Source of the DNA: Aquificota bacterium
Lineage (GTDB): Bacteria > Aquificota > Aquificia > Aquificales > Hydrogenothermaceae
Direction: 5' to 3'
NCBI GenBank assembly: GCA_013153635.1
Contig: JAADDZ010000021.1
Coordinates: 1-64,000 of the forward strand
DNA length: 64,000 nucleotides
The notes under the pieces are model-generated. The model did not search any database, was not told where the DNA came from, and saw nothing but the letters and a program-made list of their open reading frames with translations. Positions within the stretch are counted from its first letter, which is position 1; each line of letters begins with the position of its first letter. Both the position numbers and the translations under genes were made by a program. Positions 33,854 through 42,566 of the stretch are shown piece after piece.

Positions 33854-35280
33854 TATTCTTCTTCATACTCCCATTTACCAGTTTTGAGGTATTCGTCTAT
33901 AGCTTCTGCCGCATCTCTTCCATGTCTTATGGCTCTAACTACTGTATCTCCTCCATTTACCACATCTCCTCCTGCAAAAACACCTTCTACATTCGTTCTA
34001 TATCTGGAGTCTACAGTAGATAGATTCTGCCATTTGTCTATTTTTAGGTTTGGAATATCTTGATACGCTAGAGGGTTAGGACCCTGACCTACTGCTTGTA
34101 CCACTATATCACACTCTATTATATGCTCTGAATTTGGTACAGGTTTAGGTCTAGGTCTTCCTCCTTTCTCGTCTGGGACTAGTTCCATTTTTATACACTT
34201 AATCCCTACTACCTCTCCTTTTTCGTTACCTATTATCTCTACAGGCTGGGTTAACCAGTGTAAGATAGCTCCTTCTTCTGCTACATGATCCCATTCTTCG
34301 TCTCTCGCTGAAGAAGTTTCTCTAGTCCTTCTGTAGACTAGATGAGTTTCATTATCTAGTCTTAAAGATGTGATTAGACAGTCAACCGCTGTAAAACCAC
34401 CACCAACAACTACAACTTTTTTTCCTCTAGGTATAGGGGTATCAGCTTCTTCTGGAAATTTGAAAGCTTCGTACAGGTTTATTCTTGTTAAGAATTCTAT
34501 AGCTGTATAAACTCCTATTAAACCCTCTCCGGGGACACCTATCGTTTTTCCTCTCCCAGAACCTACACCTATGAATATCGCATCGTATTCATCTTTTAGG
34601 TCTCCATAAGTGATAGTCTGACCTACTACGTGGTCTGTTTTTATCTCTACTCCTAACTTCTCTATCAGTTCTATTTCAAAGTCTAACGCTTTCCTATCTA
34701 ATCTTGCTGGAGGAATTCCATATCTCATTACTCCTCCTGATTCTGCTAAGGCTTCATATATTACAACTTTATGTCCTCTTTTTGCTAAGAAATACGCCGC
34801 AGACAGTCCTGCTGGTCCTGCTCCTAATACTGCCACTTTTTTTCCTGTTTCTGGAGCTTTTTCTTCTTCAAATGGGAGTCCAGATATTCTTACTGTATCT
34901 GCGGCAAATCTTTCTAAAGCTCCAATTGCAACAGACAATCCATTATCTTTGAACATCAAAACACAGTTACTTTCACACTGTCTCTCTTGGGGGCATACTC
35001 TTCCACATACAGCCCCAAAAGGGGATTTATCTCTTATTATTCTGTATGCTTCTACCATATTCTCTTTTTGTATCTGTTCTATCCACTTAGGTATATCTAA
35101 TTCTGCTGGGCATACAGGTATACATGGAGCTTTTTTACATAAGATACATCTGTACGCTTCGTCTATAGCTACATTCACAGGGAATCCTAATGCATATTCG
35201 TCAAACGTTTTTTTTCTTTTTTCGGGAGGCATTAGAGGCATCTCATTTCTATCATGCCTTCTATAAACGATTTTTGCCAT
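33853..35280 (-). CDS. NfnB/SudA-like NADPH oxidoreductase (GltD family)
   Basis: 475 residues of the glutamate-synthase small-subunit family, which also includes the large subunits of sulfide dehydrogenase (SudA) and Nfn. Eight N-terminal cysteines for two [4Fe-4S] clusters are intact (CILCKKAPCIPVC, about 44; CGRVCPQERQCESNC, about 91), as are the FAD motif GAGPAGLSAA (about 152) and the NAD(P) motif VVGGGFTAVDC (about 291). GltD proteins need a large GltB partner, but the partner here is the NfnA/SudB-like gene 15 bases upstream. This points to electron transfer between NAD(P)H and ferredoxin or sulfur compounds. Confidence 0.88.
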   Translation of the reverse strand: MAKIVYRRHDRNEMPLMPPEKRKKTFDEYALGFPVNVAIDEAYRCILCKKAPCIPVCPAELDIPKWIEQIQKENMVEAYRIIRDKSPFGAVCGRVCPQERQCESNCVLMFKDNGLSVAIGALERFAADTVRISGLPFEEEKAPETGKKVAVLGAGPAGLSAAYFLAKRGHKVVIYEALAESGGVMRYGIPPARLDRKALDFEIELIEKLGVEIKTDHVVGQTITYGDLKDEYDAIFIGVGSGRGKTIGVPGEGLIGVYTAIEFLTRINLYEAFKFPEEADTPIPRGKKVVVVGGGFTAVDCLITSLRLDNETHLVYRRTRETSSARDEEWDHVAEEGAILHWLTQPVEIIGNEKGEVVGIKCIKMELVPDEKGGRPRPKPVPNSEHIIECDIVVQAVGQGPNPLAYQDIPNLKIDKWQNLSTVDSRYRTNVEGVFAGGDVVNGGDTVVRAIRHGRDAAEAIDEYLKTGKWEYEEE

Positions 35281-35295
35281 TTTCTTCCTCCTATA

Positions 35296-36153
35296 TTAAA
35301 TACGTTTTTTTCTTGCAGATTTTTTTCTCTCTTTTTCTAACTCTTCTTCAAATCTTCTCAAAGCTTCTTTCTCGTACTCTACAAAGATGTTATTCCTCTG
35401 GATTAAAGCGTCATAATCTAGTTTGTGTCCATCAAACCAAGGACCATCTAAAGAAGCATATTTGACATCTCCATCTAAAAATACCTTATCACTCCCAGAT
35501 AAGCCTATTGGGTCTATCATGATTGCTGATGCATGAGTTAGGTGGTCTACCTCAAATACATCTGCCACTTCTTCTATCTCCTTTTCAAATTCTGGTATAC
35601 CTGCAGAAACTATTAGAGCGGTATCCTTGTTTATATCTACAAAGTCTCTCACCTCTTCTTTTACCTTTTTTATCCCTCCAAAGGCAACTTTTATATCCAC
35701 AGCTATGTCAGCAAACAGTCCTCCAGAGAGAGAAGAACCAGAATCCTCAAACCCTGCAATAAAATGAATCTCATTTCCCAATTCTTTTAGACCTCTGCCT
35801 AGATTGTAAACACAAGCATTCCCATAGTTGTAACCAACGAGAAGGACTTTTCCTACATTTTTTAGGTTTGGGCTTATACCTACTGGTCCCACTACATCTT
35901 TTAACTCATCTCCTTCTCCAAATCTCACTAAAAGCTCCTTTGTAGATTTTCCTCTAACTTCTACAAGGAGTGTGACGCTACCTTTGGTTTTGTCATAGTT
36001 AAAAACTGTAAGAGGTATTATCTCCCCTCCTTTTTTGGAGAGAATCATAACGAACTGACCATGTTTAAATTTTTTTAGCACATGGGGAGCGTGAACTTCC
36101 AAGAGATAAAATCTGTCATTTAACACTTCTTTTTTTAGTATTGGAAATCCCAC
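35296..36153 (-). CDS. NfnA/SudB-like subunit lacking its [2Fe-2S] ligands
   Basis: 285 residues. The FAD-binding barrel is recognisable (GEIIPLTVFNYD, residues 43-54; VGPVG, about 88). Normal family members have four cysteines for a [2Fe-2S] cluster near the C-terminus (C-[LI]-M-V-D-x-T-G-M-C-G-x-C ... F-A-C-V-D-G-P); here the aligned residues are A210, S219, D222 and S234. The NAD(P) motif GGGxGxAP is also changed (VGYNYGNAC, 106-114). The tail DGPWFDGHKLDYDALI is kept, so the fold is maintained. It precedes the large subunit in an argF-led operon. Likely a non-redox or altered-cofactor partner; inference. Confidence 0.8.
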   Translation of the reverse strand: MGFPILKKEVLNDRFYLLEVHAPHVLKKFKHGQFVMILSKKGGEIIPLTVFNYDKTKGSVTLLVEVRGKSTKELLVRFGEGDELKDVVGPVGISPNLKNVGKVLLVGYNYGNACVYNLGRGLKELGNEIHFIAGFEDSGSSLSGGLFADIAVDIKVAFGGIKKVKEEVRDFVDINKDTALIVSAGIPEFEKEIEEVADVFEVDHLTHASAIMIDPIGLSGSDKVFLDGDVKYASLDGPWFDGHKLDYDALIQRNNIFVEYEKEALRRFEEELEKERKKSARKKRI

Positions 36154-36169
36154 GGCAAAACCTCCGTTT

Positions 36170-37093
36170 TTATTTATAAAGAAAACTCATCAGTGCTTTT
36201 TGAGCGTGCAACCTGTTTTCTGCTTGGGTGAATATTATGTCTGAAAATTTTTCAAAAATATCTTCTGTTATCTCTTCACCTTTATGGGCTGGTAAACAAT
36301 GCATAACTATAGTATCTTTCTTTCCTGTTTTTGAAAGTAAGTTAGAATCAATCTGAAAGCCTTCAAAATCTTTTATTTTATCTTTTTCTCCTTCTTGTCC
36401 CATGCTTACCCAAACATCTGTATAGATTATGTCAGCGTCTTTTACCGCTTCTTCAGGATTATTAGTTATTTCAAGATGGGTGTTATACCTGTCAGCTAAT
36501 TTTAAGCCTTCAGCTACAGCTTTTCCATTTGGTTCATAACCTTGCGGGGTCGCTACGCTAAGGTTTAATTCAGACAGAGGCGCTCCTAAAAGCCACGAGT
36601 TTGCCATATTGTTTCCGTCTCCAATGTAGGCAAGCTTTAATCCCTCTAGTTTTCCAAAATACTCTTTTATAGTCATTATGTCTGACAAGATTTGACATGG
36701 GTGGTGAAGGTCTGTTAATGCATTTATTACAGGAATATCACTATAGTGAGCCATATCCTCTATCTCTTTGTGAGAGAATGTTCTTATAACTAAGCCATCT
36801 AAATATCTAGACAGTACTCTTGCAGTATCTTTTATGTCCTCTCCTCTGCTTATCTGGGTAGAAGAACCTTGTATATAAATAGGTTGACCTCCCATTTGAT
36901 ATATACCTACTTCAAAAGAGATTCTCGTCCTTGTCGACGGTTTCATAAAAATCATACCTATAGATTTCTTGTCTAGAGTCCTATCAGAAAACTTATGCTC
37001 CTTTAGGTGCAAACCGTACTGAACTATCTCAAAAATTTCCTCTCTTTTCAAATCAGAAATTGACAGAAAATCTTTTTTCACAACAACCTCCAC
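36170..37093 (-). CDS. argF: ornithine carbamoyltransferase
   Basis: Sixth step of arginine synthesis: ornithine plus carbamoyl phosphate gives citrulline. 307 residues with the carbamoyl-phosphate motif KPSTRTRISFE (about 51), the HPCQILSD motif (about 131) and the ornithine-binding HCLPAHKGEEI (about 265), which separates it from PyrB. The start may be ATG at 37093 or the GTG two codons on (MEVVVKKDFLS or MVVKKD...). It heads the operon with the NfnAB-like pair, which lies 16 bases downstream. Confidence 0.96.
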   Translation of the reverse strand: MEVVVKKDFLSISDLKREEIFEIVQYGLHLKEHKFSDRTLDKKSIGMIFMKPSTRTRISFEVGIYQMGGQPIYIQGSSTQISRGEDIKDTARVLSRYLDGLVIRTFSHKEIEDMAHYSDIPVINALTDLHHPCQILSDIMTIKEYFGKLEGLKLAYIGDGNNMANSWLLGAPLSELNLSVATPQGYEPNGKAVAEGLKLADRYNTHLEITNNPEEAVKDADIIYTDVWVSMGQEGEKDKIKDFEGFQIDSNLLSKTGKKDTIVMHCLPAHKGEEITEDIFEKFSDIIFTQAENRLHAQKALMSFLYK

Positions 37094-37109
37094 TTTTTAG
37101 AGACATAAA

Positions 37110-37138
37110 AATATAACATTGTTTTATTTTTTGTTCAA
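37110..37138 (-). promoter_or_regulatory. promoter of the argF operon
   Basis: Minus strand: TTGAAC (37138-37133), 17 bases, TATATT (37115-37110), 17 bases before the argF start. The rest of the 116-base divergent gap holds an ACTGTAAAACAGT inverted repeat (37155-37167). Confidence 0.65.
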
Positions 37139-37209
37139 TCATTTCTCTAAAGAACTGTAAAACAGTACCGAAATAAAAATGAAACCTCATTCGCTAGAGG
37201 AATTTTCTC

Positions 37210-37500
37210 ATGAAAATTAAGTACTTAGCATATATATCTTTATCTTTGATGTTTATGTACACTGTGGCTACTATACATCACCTTGTATTTTTTAGGAAGA
37301 TAGAGATTGAATTTTTTATATTTCCATTACTAAGTGCTGTTATATTCAGTACCGTTATCATTTTACTGTTAAAACAGTACGAACAGCTAAAAGAAAGAGA
37401 ACTAAGGATAAAAAAACTAAACGAGAATCTAAAAAGGGAGATTCATCAAAAAAAATATAGAGCTAGAAAACATAGAGATAATAACAACAGAAATCTTTAA
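37210..37500 (+). pseudogene. N-terminal membrane part of a frameshifted GGDEF-EAL gene
   Basis: 96 codons encoding two membrane helices (residues ~5-30 and ~35-55) and the start of a coiled coil (LKQYEQLKERELRIKKLNENL). The ATG at 37210 follows GAGGAA. After an A8 run (37448-37455) the frame runs into basic non-family residues and stops at 37498-37500. With seven A's instead of eight, the frame would continue as QKNIELENIEIITTEIF... straight into the PAS-GGDEF-EAL ORF. So the two ORFs are one gene split by a one-base shift, unless transcriptional slippage on the A-run restores it. Confidence 0.75.
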
Positions 37501-37513
37501 TAACCAGCCTACT

Positions 37514-39136
37514 TTGACGATAGTTACCAATGGAAGTGAGATAAAGATGGTAAACAAAACATTTTTTAAGTACTTTAGCCAGTACTCTTCTTTGGAAGAA
37601 TTTAAGAGGTTTCACAAAAGTATAGCCGAATTTTTCCAAGAGAAAAAAGGCTATCTAAAACCAACAAAAGAAGACAAAATCTGGATAGAACAGGTATGCA
37701 AAGATAGTGGAAAAACTCACAAAGTATTCTTAAATATAAACGGACACAGATATATAATGTCTGTAAAAGCTTCTTCCTTTTATCTAAACAAGGAAAAACT
37801 CTTTGTAGTTGTATTTTCAGATATAACAGAGCTAGAAAAGATAAACAAAAAACTCGAATTTATGCTCTACCATGATGAGCTTACAATGCTCCCAAACCGA
37901 AGAGCCCTCATTAGGGATATAAAAAACGGCAAAAACAAAGAAGGGTTATGCTTGATAAACATAGATAATTTCAAATCTATAAACGATGTTTATGGAGTAA
38001 GGATAGGAGACCAGATACTAAAAGAAGTATCTAAAAGGTTAATCTTATGCCTAGAAAGGCAGAACAAAAAGGATAGTAAAGTTTACAAACTACACGCAGA
38101 TGAATTTGCAATCCTATATTTCCACAACAACAAATCTATAAAAGAGTATCAGACAATTATATCCCTAATCATATACGAACTTACAGAAAAACCCTATGTT
38201 TTTGGAGATTACGAAATATTTATAAGTGTTTCTGTAGGTGTTTCTCTATCTGAATGGATAGAAAATATCGATGAACTCCTTCCAACAGCTGATGTAGCAT
38301 TAAAAACCGCCAAAAAAGAAAAAAAACATTTCGTCTTTTACAAAGATGTAGAAAAAGAGAAAAAAGATTATGCAGAAAACATATATTGGACAAAAAAATT
38401 GGTAAAAGCTCTAAAACATGACCAGATAAAAGTGTTTTATCAACCTATATATTCTATAAAAGAAAACAAGATAACGAAATTCGAATGTCTAGTTAGAATG
38501 ATAGACGAACACAAAAATGTAATTACCCCGTATAAATTTCTTGAAATAGCAAAAATATCAAAAATCTATCCAGAATTAACAAAAAGAGTTATAAGAGAAA
38601 GTTTTTCTTACTGTAGAAATTGTGAACATGAGTTTTCGATAAATATCGACATTCAAGATATACTAAATGAAGATGTAGTTGAGTTTATTGTGGAATATAT
38701 CAAAAAGTACAACGTAGGAGAGAAACTAGTATTCGAATTCTTAGAAACAGAAAGTATAGGAAACTACGAAATAATAAAAGATTTTATCAATGATATGAAA
38801 AAATTTGGGTGTAAATTTGCAATTGACGATTTTGGTTCTGGTTACTCAAACTTTGAAAGACTGATGGAGCTAAATATAAGTTATATAAAAATAGATTCAT
38901 CATTTATCAAAAAACTTCCATACGACCGAGACAGCCACAAAATAGTAAAGCTTATCAATGAGTTTGCCCACACAATTGGAGCAGAAACAGTAGCAGAATT
39001 TGTATCTTCAAAAGATATTTTTGACAAAGTAGTAGAGCTAGGTATAGACCACGCCCAAGGATTCTATATTGGAGAGCCAAAACCAAAAATAGACAAAACA
39101 ATGCTGTTAGATGTTTTTGATAGATTTATAACCTAA
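37514..39136 (+). CDS. PAS-GGDEF-EAL protein, C-terminal part of a split gene
   Basis: About 540 residues: a PAS domain beginning TIVTNGSEIKMVNKTFFKYF, a GGDEF-type domain (about 120-270) with signature HADEF instead of GGDEF, and an EAL domain (about 295-535). EAL residues are largely intact (ECLVRM for EALVRW, NIDIQ, FEFLETE, IDDFGSGYSN, IKIDSSF, AEF), so c-di-GMP breakdown is plausible and synthesis unlikely. The nearest start is TTG at 37514 with no ribosome-binding site, and it would cut into the PAS domain, so expression probably depends on frame correction at the A8 run at 37448. The 3' end overlaps the exchanger gene by 11 bases. Confidence 0.82.
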   Translation: MTIVTNGSEIKMVNKTFFKYFSQYSSLEEFKRFHKSIAEFFQEKKGYLKPTKEDKIWIEQVCKDSGKTHKVFLNINGHRYIMSVKASSFYLNKEKLFVVVFSDITELEKINKKLEFMLYHDELTMLPNRRALIRDIKNGKNKEGLCLINIDNFKSINDVYGVRIGDQILKEVSKRLILCLERQNKKDSKVYKLHADEFAILYFHNNKSIKEYQTIISLIIYELTEKPYVFGDYEIFISVSVGVSLSEWIENIDELLPTADVALKTAKKEKKHFVFYKDVEKEKKDYAENIYWTKKLVKALKHDQIKVFYQPIYSIKENKITKFECLVRMIDEHKNVITPYKFLEIAKISKIYPELTKRVIRESFSYCRNCEHEFSINIDIQDILNEDVVEFIVEYIKKYNVGEKLVFEFLETESIGNYEIIKDFINDMKKFGCKFAIDDFGSGYSNFERLMELNISYIKIDSSFIKKLPYDRDSHKIVKLINEFAHTIGAETVAEFVSSKDIFDKVVELGIDHAQGFYIGEPKPKIDKTMLLDVFDRFIT

Positions 39137-40127
39137 GGTGATAGGTAAGATATATACCTAACACATACAAAATTGCAAGGAGTATAGACTCATTACCAAT
39201 AAAGAAATATTTGCGTTCTACTTTGTATATAAGACCAATGATAACCACACATGTCATAATAACAGCGAACAAAGCAGGAATCACAGAAGACAGACTCATA
39301 TAACTATAAACAGACCCTTTCAAAAAGAAAAAATCAGAAACAGCCATAATAAAAACATTAAAAATATTACTCCCCAAAAGATTCGCTACAGCTATTTGGA
39401 CTAAACCTAACTTTATAGAGGCTATAGATACTGCAAGTTCAGGCAAAGAGGTAGTAACAGCGATAAAAAAACTACCAAAAAACGTTTCAGATAAACCAAA
39501 CGCCTGTATGATTTTTTCTCCTCTTTCAGGAAGTAAGGTTGCCGCAAAAATTATAAAAACAGAGTTAAGAGCATACTTAAAAACCACATCTTTTAACGGA
39601 ATCTGTTCATATTTCAATTTTTGAGCTATCTCATGGGTAGCCTTTTTCAGCAATCTCCTCTCATAAGAAGTAGATACTTTAAGAGCAAAAATGTATATAA
39701 CGATTATTATCAGCGAACTAAGACTAACCCACTTGATAGAAAAGATATACTTACTCATAAGTATAGACAAAACAGCAACAACAATAAGAACAATCCCAAA
39801 AGAAGCTGTAAGAGTAAAACCGTGATGAACCTTTGTGGTAAGTGGTTGCTGTTTTATAAAAGCATCAAGAATAACCAGCATAAAAAGATTTGCCATACAG
39901 CTTCCAAATATATCTCCAGCTAATAAATCAGCAGACTCTACAATAGCTACAGAACTTATACCTGTTATAAGCTCCGGAAGAGAAGTTATAGAAGCAATAA
40001 AAATCAGACCGATAATAGTTTTCCCTAGATTTAACTTTTCAGCTAAAATATCCCCATACTTTACAAGGTTCTTTCCAGAAAAAAGTACAATAAGCATCAA
40101 AACAAAAAATTCAACCCATAAAATCAT
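39126..40127 (-). CDS. calcium/sodium:cation antiporter (CaCA family)
   Basis: 333 residues, about ten membrane helices in two inverted halves. Each half carries the alpha-repeat ion-binding motif: ASITSLPELITGISSV...AGDIFGSCMANL (about 44-85) and AVTTSLPELAVSIASI...VANLLGSNIFNV (about 222-260). This is the YrbG-like bacterial branch. It exports Ca2+ (or another cation) in exchange for Na+ or H+. Convergent with the split GGDEF-EAL gene. Confidence 0.92.
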   Translation of the reverse strand: MILWVEFFVLMLIVLFSGKNLVKYGDILAEKLNLGKTIIGLIFIASITSLPELITGISSVAIVESADLLAGDIFGSCMANLFMLVILDAFIKQQPLTTKVHHGFTLTASFGIVLIVVAVLSILMSKYIFSIKWVSLSSLIIIVIYIFALKVSTSYERRLLKKATHEIAQKLKYEQIPLKDVVFKYALNSVFIIFAATLLPERGEKIIQAFGLSETFFGSFFIAVTTSLPELAVSIASIKLGLVQIAVANLLGSNIFNVFIMAVSDFFFLKGSVYSYMSLSSVIPALFAVIMTCVVIIGLIYKVERKYFFIGNESILLAILYVLGIYLTYHLRL

Positions 40128-40151
40128 TCTATTGCGCCTACAAAAATAAAC

Positions 40152-40180
40152 TTGTTAAGATTAATTTTAATCTGTTAATA
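40152..40180 (+). promoter_or_regulatory. possible pyrB promoter with embedded inverted repeat
   Basis: TTGTTA (40152-40157) is followed at 16-17 bases by a weak GTTAAT/TTAATA -10. The spacer is itself an inverted repeat, AGATTAA-TT-TTAATCT (40158-40173), which would suit a dimeric regulator. Only the symmetry is seen; no regulator is identified. Confidence 0.35.
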
Positions 40181-40214
40181 TTTTTTTTACCTGAAAATTT
40201 TTCGAGGACTTAGA

Positions 40215-41132
40215 TTGAAAGATTTACTAAGCATCAACCAACTTTCAGAAGAAGATATAACACATATATACGAAATAGCCAAAGACTACAAAAAAAAGTA
40301 CAAAAACAATCAAAAAAAATTTACAGACCTAAAAGGATACTCTGTACTACTTCCATTCTTTGAAAACTCAACCAGAACAAGAACATCTTTTGAGCTTGCA
40401 GGAAAGATACTTTCAGCAGACACGATAAACATAAACTCCTCCCAAAGCTCTGTCAAAAAAGGAGAGAATCTATACGACACTATTAAAACCTTAGAAGCTA
40501 TGAACAGTGATTTTATCGTGATAAGGCATTACATGTCAGGAGCTCCTCACATTGTAGCAAAAGAAATAAAATCAAGGATAATAAATGCAGGAGACGGAAT
40601 GAACGAACACCCTTCCCAAGCGCTAATCGACGGGTTCACCATTCTAGAAGAAAAAGGAGAAATAAAAAACCTAAAAATAGTGATAATAGGAGATATACTA
40701 CACAGTAGAGTAGCTCGTTCAGACATAAAACTCTTCAAAAAGCTAGGAGCAGAAGTAACTCTATGCGCACCTATAACGATGATACCTAGATACGCCCAAA
40801 CACTAGGAGCAGACTACATAACAACAAATATTGAAGATGCCCTAAAAGATAAAGATGTAGCTATATTCTTAAGAATCCAGCTAGAAAGACAATCAAAAGT
40901 ATATTTCACCTCATTAAACGAATACTCTATAAAATACGGTTTAAATCAGGAAAGATTAAACCTCCTAAAAGAAGATGCAGTTATAATGCACCCGGGACCA
41001 GTAAACAGAGGAATAGAAATCCAAAGTGAGTTAGTATATGGAAACAGAAGCTTAATCTTAGAACAAGTGGAAAATGGTCTTTTTATAAGAAAGGCTATTT
41101 ACAAATTTTTACTTGAAAAAACAGGAGGATAG
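40215..41132 (+). CDS. pyrB: aspartate carbamoyltransferase catalytic subunit
   Basis: First committed step of pyrimidine synthesis. 305 residues from a TTG start (GAGGAC five bases upstream). Signatures: FENSTRTRTSFELAGKIL (about 51), the HPSQALIDG region (about 131), and HPGPVNRGIEI (about 258), which marks PyrB rather than ArgF. No regulatory PyrI gene is adjacent. htrA follows after 2 bases. Confidence 0.96.
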   Translation: MKDLLSINQLSEEDITHIYEIAKDYKKKYKNNQKKFTDLKGYSVLLPFFENSTRTRTSFELAGKILSADTININSSQSSVKKGENLYDTIKTLEAMNSDFIVIRHYMSGAPHIVAKEIKSRIINAGDGMNEHPSQALIDGFTILEEKGEIKNLKIVIIGDILHSRVARSDIKLFKKLGAEVTLCAPITMIPRYAQTLGADYITTNIEDALKDKDVAIFLRIQLERQSKVYFTSLNEYSIKYGLNQERLNLLKEDAVIMHPGPVNRGIEIQSELVYGNRSLILEQVENGLFIRKAIYKFLLEKTGG

Positions 41133-41134
41133 AT

Positions 41135-42532
41135 ATGAACAGAAAATTTTTATCCATATTTTTCGTTCTTCTCACCATAGGATATTCATATGCAGGTCTC
41201 ATGCTTAAACAGTTCGATAGAGAAATCGTAGACATCGTAGAAGATGTATCTCCAGCAGTGGTTACTATCTTTACTATAAGAGAAGTAAAAGTTCCTAACC
41301 CTTTTAGAGACCTACCATTTGGAGAATTCTTTGGATTCCCACCAGATAGAGATTTTACCCAAAGAGTAGAAGGTCTTGGTTCAGGATTTATCGTCAAAGT
41401 AGACGAAAAGAAAAAGTTAGTCTATATCATAACCAACAACCATGTCATAGAAAACGCAACAAACATACAAGTAAAATTCAAAAACAAAAAAGTCCTAGAC
41501 GCAAAAGTGATAGGAAAAGACAAATTAAGCGACATCGCTATAATAGCAGTACCTTTCAAAAAAGGAATAGAAAACTACGCAAAAAAACATATCCTAAAAT
41601 TTGGAAATTCTGACAAACTAAAACAAGGAAATCTCGTTATAGCGATTGGAAACCCGTTAGGACTAGACGGAACTGTTACTATGGGGATAATCTCCGCTTT
41701 AGACAGGTCTATCGAAGGACACCCGGGAGAAGGGTTTATCCAGACAGACGCCGCAATAAATCCGGGAAACTCTGGAGGTCCCTTAGTAAACATAGATGGA
41801 GAAGTAGTAGGTATCAATACAGCTATAATAGCAGGCGCCCAAGGGTTAGGATTTGCAGTACCAGCAAACCAAGCAAAATGGGTAATGGAACATATACTAA
41901 AATACGGAAAAGTAAAAAGAGGAAAAATAGGAGTAATAATCCAACCCCTAACCCCAGACCTTGCAGAACATTTTAACGTAGAACACGGAGTAGTAGTATC
42001 AAAGGTAATAAAAGGAGGACCTGCAGACAAAGCAGGTATAAAACCCGGAGATGTCATAGTTGCAGTAAACGGTAACCCTGTAGAAGACCCTAACGATGTA
42101 CAAAAATACGTAATGAGAACAGAACCGGGTAAATATGTAACTCTTACCATAATAAGAGATGGAAAAAAACTAAACATAAAAGTCAAAACAGTACCATGGG
42201 AAGAAGAAATAGATGTTAGTAATCTAAGAGACTTAGAAATAAAATATGGAATAATCGTTAGAGATATAACACCAGAGATAAGACAAAGGTACGGTCTACC
42301 AAAGATACCTCATGGAGTTCTAGTTATAGATGTAAAACCCGGTTCACCTGCAGACGAAGCAGGATTAAGAACAGGAGACATAATAATCTCGGTAAACAAA
42401 AAACCTATAAAAACAGCAGAAGAGTTTTGGAAAGAAATACAAAAAGCCAAAGCACAAGGCAAAAAAAGTGTGCTTTTATATGTACAAAGAGGATACACAA
42501 GCATATGGACAACTCTACCAATCATAAAATAA
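41135..42532 (+). CDS. periplasmic serine protease HtrA/DegP (Do family)
   Basis: 465 residues: signal peptide (MNRKFLSIFFVLLTIGYSYA), trypsin-like domain with catalytic H103 (TNNHVIE), D133 (SDIAII) and S213 (NPGNSGGPL), then two PDZ domains (about 255-345 and 365-460). It degrades or refolds damaged exported proteins. Normal Do length. It follows pyrB by 2 bases, and a GC-rich hairpin separates it from nadD. Confidence 0.95.
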   Translation: MNRKFLSIFFVLLTIGYSYAGLMLKQFDREIVDIVEDVSPAVVTIFTIREVKVPNPFRDLPFGEFFGFPPDRDFTQRVEGLGSGFIVKVDEKKKLVYIITNNHVIENATNIQVKFKNKKVLDAKVIGKDKLSDIAIIAVPFKKGIENYAKKHILKFGNSDKLKQGNLVIAIGNPLGLDGTVTMGIISALDRSIEGHPGEGFIQTDAAINPGNSGGPLVNIDGEVVGINTAIIAGAQGLGFAVPANQAKWVMEHILKYGKVKRGKIGVIIQPLTPDLAEHFNVEHGVVVSKVIKGGPADKAGIKPGDVIVAVNGNPVEDPNDVQKYVMRTEPGKYVTLTIIRDGKKLNIKVKTVPWEEEIDVSNLRDLEIKYGIIVRDITPEIRQRYGLPKIPHGVLVIDVKPGSPADEAGLRTGDIIISVNKKPIKTAEEFWKEIQKAKAQGKKSVLLYVQRGYTSIWTTLPIIK

Positions 42533-42538
42533 AAGAAG

Positions 42539-42556
42539 GGGGCTTTTTTAAGCCCC
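42539..42556 (+). terminator. hairpin between htrA and nadD
   Basis: GGGGCTT (42539-42545) pairs with AAGCCCC (42550-42556) around a TTTT loop. The following bases are TATATAAG rather than a T-run, and nadD starts 10 bases later without a visible ribosome-binding site, so it may be a processing or attenuation hairpin rather than a full terminator. Confidence 0.55.
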
Positions 42557-42566
42557 TATATAAGTC

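Noticed and set aside
33853-35280. True glutamate synthase small subunit (GltD)
   Set aside because: No GltB large subunit is adjacent and the partner is an NfnA/SudB-like gene, so the Nfn/Sud assignment is favoured.
41575-42186. 203-codon open frame opposite htrA
   Set aside because: It is a shadow of a strongly coding plus-strand gene with biased codons; no ribosome-binding site or family resemblance.
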